Source: Bacillus sp. REN16 | GTDB lineage: Bacteria; Bacillota; Bacilli; Bacillales; Bacillaceae_L | Direction: 5' to 3' | Assembly (NCBI RefSeq): GCF_020731355.1 | Contig: NZ_JAJFZK010000007.1 | Span: forward strand, 186,001 to 250,000 | DNA length: 64,000 nucleotides | In this document: one piece after another, positions 62,825 to 64,000 of the stretch | How the letters are laid out: each line of letters begins with the position of its first letter | Numbering within the stretch: position 1 is the stretch's first letter | The notes under the pieces: model-generated | Seen by the model: the letters and a program-made list of their open reading frames with translations, nothing else | Database searches by the model: none | Told to the model about the DNA's origin: nothing | Program-made: the position numbers and the translations under genes

Positions 62825-64000
62825 TTATCCTTTTGTAATCTTAATGATATTTTCTTCTGAGAGATTAATGTTTCCTTGCTTAGTAAGAACAATCTTTTCT
62901 CCTTCAGCTAGGTTTGTGAATACGATCGGAGTAACAATTGCCGTTGCATTTTCCTTAATATAGTCTAAATCAACTTTTAAAAGCTGCTGACCTATTTTGA
63001 CCTTATCATTTTCACTCACGAAAGTTTCAAAACCTTGTCCTTTTAGATTAACTGTATCGATTCCGACATGAATTAAAATTTCTCGGCCCGAATCAGATAG
63101 AATACCAATCGCATGCTTTGTAGGGAACACATTGATAATTTTTCCATTAACAGGTGAAGCAATTACACCGTCTGATGGAATAATTGCAAAGCCTTCACCC
63201 ATCATTTTACCAGAAAATACCGCATCAGGAACTTCAGTAATTGGTTTTATTTCACCCTTGATAGGTGAAACAAATTGTTCAACACCTTGTCCCCCATTAC
63301 TCAATTGCTCCTGATTCGTTATTTCTTTAGTTTGATTCGTTTCTGCTCCACGAGGCTTTTTCCCGCTCATTACGTCCTGCATTTGACTTTTTATAATTTC
63401 GGAACGCGGTCCAAAGATGGCCTGAATATTATTTCCAACTTCCAGCACACCAGCAGCACCCAGTTTTTTCAATTCATCCTTATCGACATGTTTAATATCA
63501 TTTACTGACACACGAAGTCGAGTGATACATGCATCAAGATGTGAAATATTTTCTTGTCCGCCCATTGCATTTAGGATGTTATAAGCAAGATCTCCAGCCT
63601 GCCCTTTCTTATCCTCTTCACCTTTTGCTACTTCACGTCCAGGTGTCATAAGATTAAATTTACTTATTGCAAATCGGAATACAAAATAATAGATAACTGC
63701 AAAGACTAGGCCTACCAAAATCGTAATCCACCAAGGTTCTTTACCAGGTAATATACCAAATAAGAAAAAGTCGATTCCTCCTCCAGAGAAGGTGTAACCT
63801 ATATTAACACTTAAAAACGTCATTAAAACAAATGATAGTCCATCTAGGATTGCATGGATTAAGAAAAGAATAGGTGACACAAACATAAATGAAAATTCAA
63901 GCGGTTCTGTAATACCCGTTAAAAACGATGTTAGGGCACCTGATCCTAATAAACCAGCTACAAGTTTTTTATTTTCCGGACGCGCAGCATGATACATTGC
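62825..64000 (-). CDS. ptsG: PtsG, glucose-specific PTS EIICBA (3' part; start outside window)
   Basis: The last 391 codons of a glucose permease; the reading frame continues past the right edge. Visible are the end of the EIIC membrane domain ([20 protein letters not shown]), the EIIB domain with the phosphorylated Cys in [12 protein letters not shown], a Gln/Thr/Asn-rich linker, and the EIIA domain with the active His in [18 protein letters not shown] glucose permease fits best; other glucose-family members are less likely. It ends in a strong terminator instead of running into ptsH. Confidence 0.94.
   Translation of the reverse strand, partial: AMYHAARPENKKLVAGLLGSGALTSFLTGITEPLEFSFMFVSPILFLIHAILDGLSFVLMTFLSVNIGYTFSGGGIDFFLFGILPGKEPWWITILVGLVFAVIYYFVFRFAISKFNLMTPGREVAKGEEDKKGQAGDLAYNILNAMGGQENISHLDACITRLRVSVNDIKHVDKDELKKLGAAGVLEVGNNIQAIFGPRSEIIKSQMQDVMSGKKPRGAETNQTKEITNQEQLSNGGQGVEQFVSPIKGEIKPITEVPDAVFSGKMMGEGFAIIPSDGVIASPVNGKIINVFPTKHAIGILSDSGREILIHVGIDTVNLKGQGFETFVSENDKVKIGQQLLKVDLDYIKENATAIVTPIVFTNLAEGEKIVLTKQGNINLSEENIIKITKG

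Overview
The window is a 64 kb chromosomal segment of a low-GC, spore-forming Bacillaceae member. Gene content and order follow the Bacillus subtilis blocks cta/pycA/ftsW/yla, ykt/speA, pdh/def/rnjA/ktrC, ykn, yku, kyB/kinA/ykwBC and pts, with rearrangements and several strain-type insertions. Evidence for sporulation includes KinA-like kinase, YlaJ, two YjcZ proteins and a candidate coat/spore-surface pair. The species is inferred only to family level. No rRNA, tRNA, transposase, prophage or CRISPR array was seen.

Layout. 1-7573: cytochrome caa3 oxidase (ctaG-F-E-D-C), heme O synthase ctaB and the divergent heme A synthase ctaA. 7659-12913: pycA, ftsW, ylaN. 13131-19364: ylaL, phoH2, ylaJ, ylaI, a small unknown gene, ylaH, typA, ylaF. 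19411-24698: yktC, ykzI, yktB, yktA, a flavin oxidoreductase, speA and the SR1/SR1P dual-function RNA. 24963-31490: small unknown genes and the pdhABCD operon. 31943-36548: ykyA, defB, a possible 23-residue peptide gene, rpoY-rnjA, ktrC. 36693-44492: a heterodimeric ABC exporter, ykuS, ccpC, darB, ykuJ, an MBL hydrolase and an exported DUF3993 protein. 44883-52818: Tat-exported YkuE, a PAS-GGDEF-EAL protein, ykyB, a glycoside-hydrolase-like protein with a six-repeat lectin-type propeller protein, an IDEAL protein and kinA. 53094-64000: ykwC, ykwB, small spore-type genes, ptsHI, a HAD phosphatase, a MoxR-DUF58-DUF4129 operon and the 3' part of ptsG.

Much of the window is central carbon metabolism and its control: PTS glucose uptake (ptsG, ptsHI), pyruvate dehydrogenase, pyruvate carboxylase, the terminal oxidase, CcpC, and SR1 with what looks like a CcpN operator plus a cre-like site. 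Two c-di-AMP-linked genes (ktrC, darB) are also present.

The least explained signal is non-coding. Two families of dispersed, hairpin-forming intergenic repeats occur here (family A at 15923, 18930 and a remnant at 48166; family B at 21497, 29215, 44741 and 50208). One copy of each family carries the same inserted twin-hairpin module. Family B copies abut or overlap the stop codons of pdhB and yktA, and the stem of its terminal hairpin shows paired base changes between copies. Other items worth attention are the SR1 locus, a 23-residue cationic amphipathic peptide gene before rpoY, the propeller/hydrolase gene pair, and a ptsG that is separated from ptsHI.
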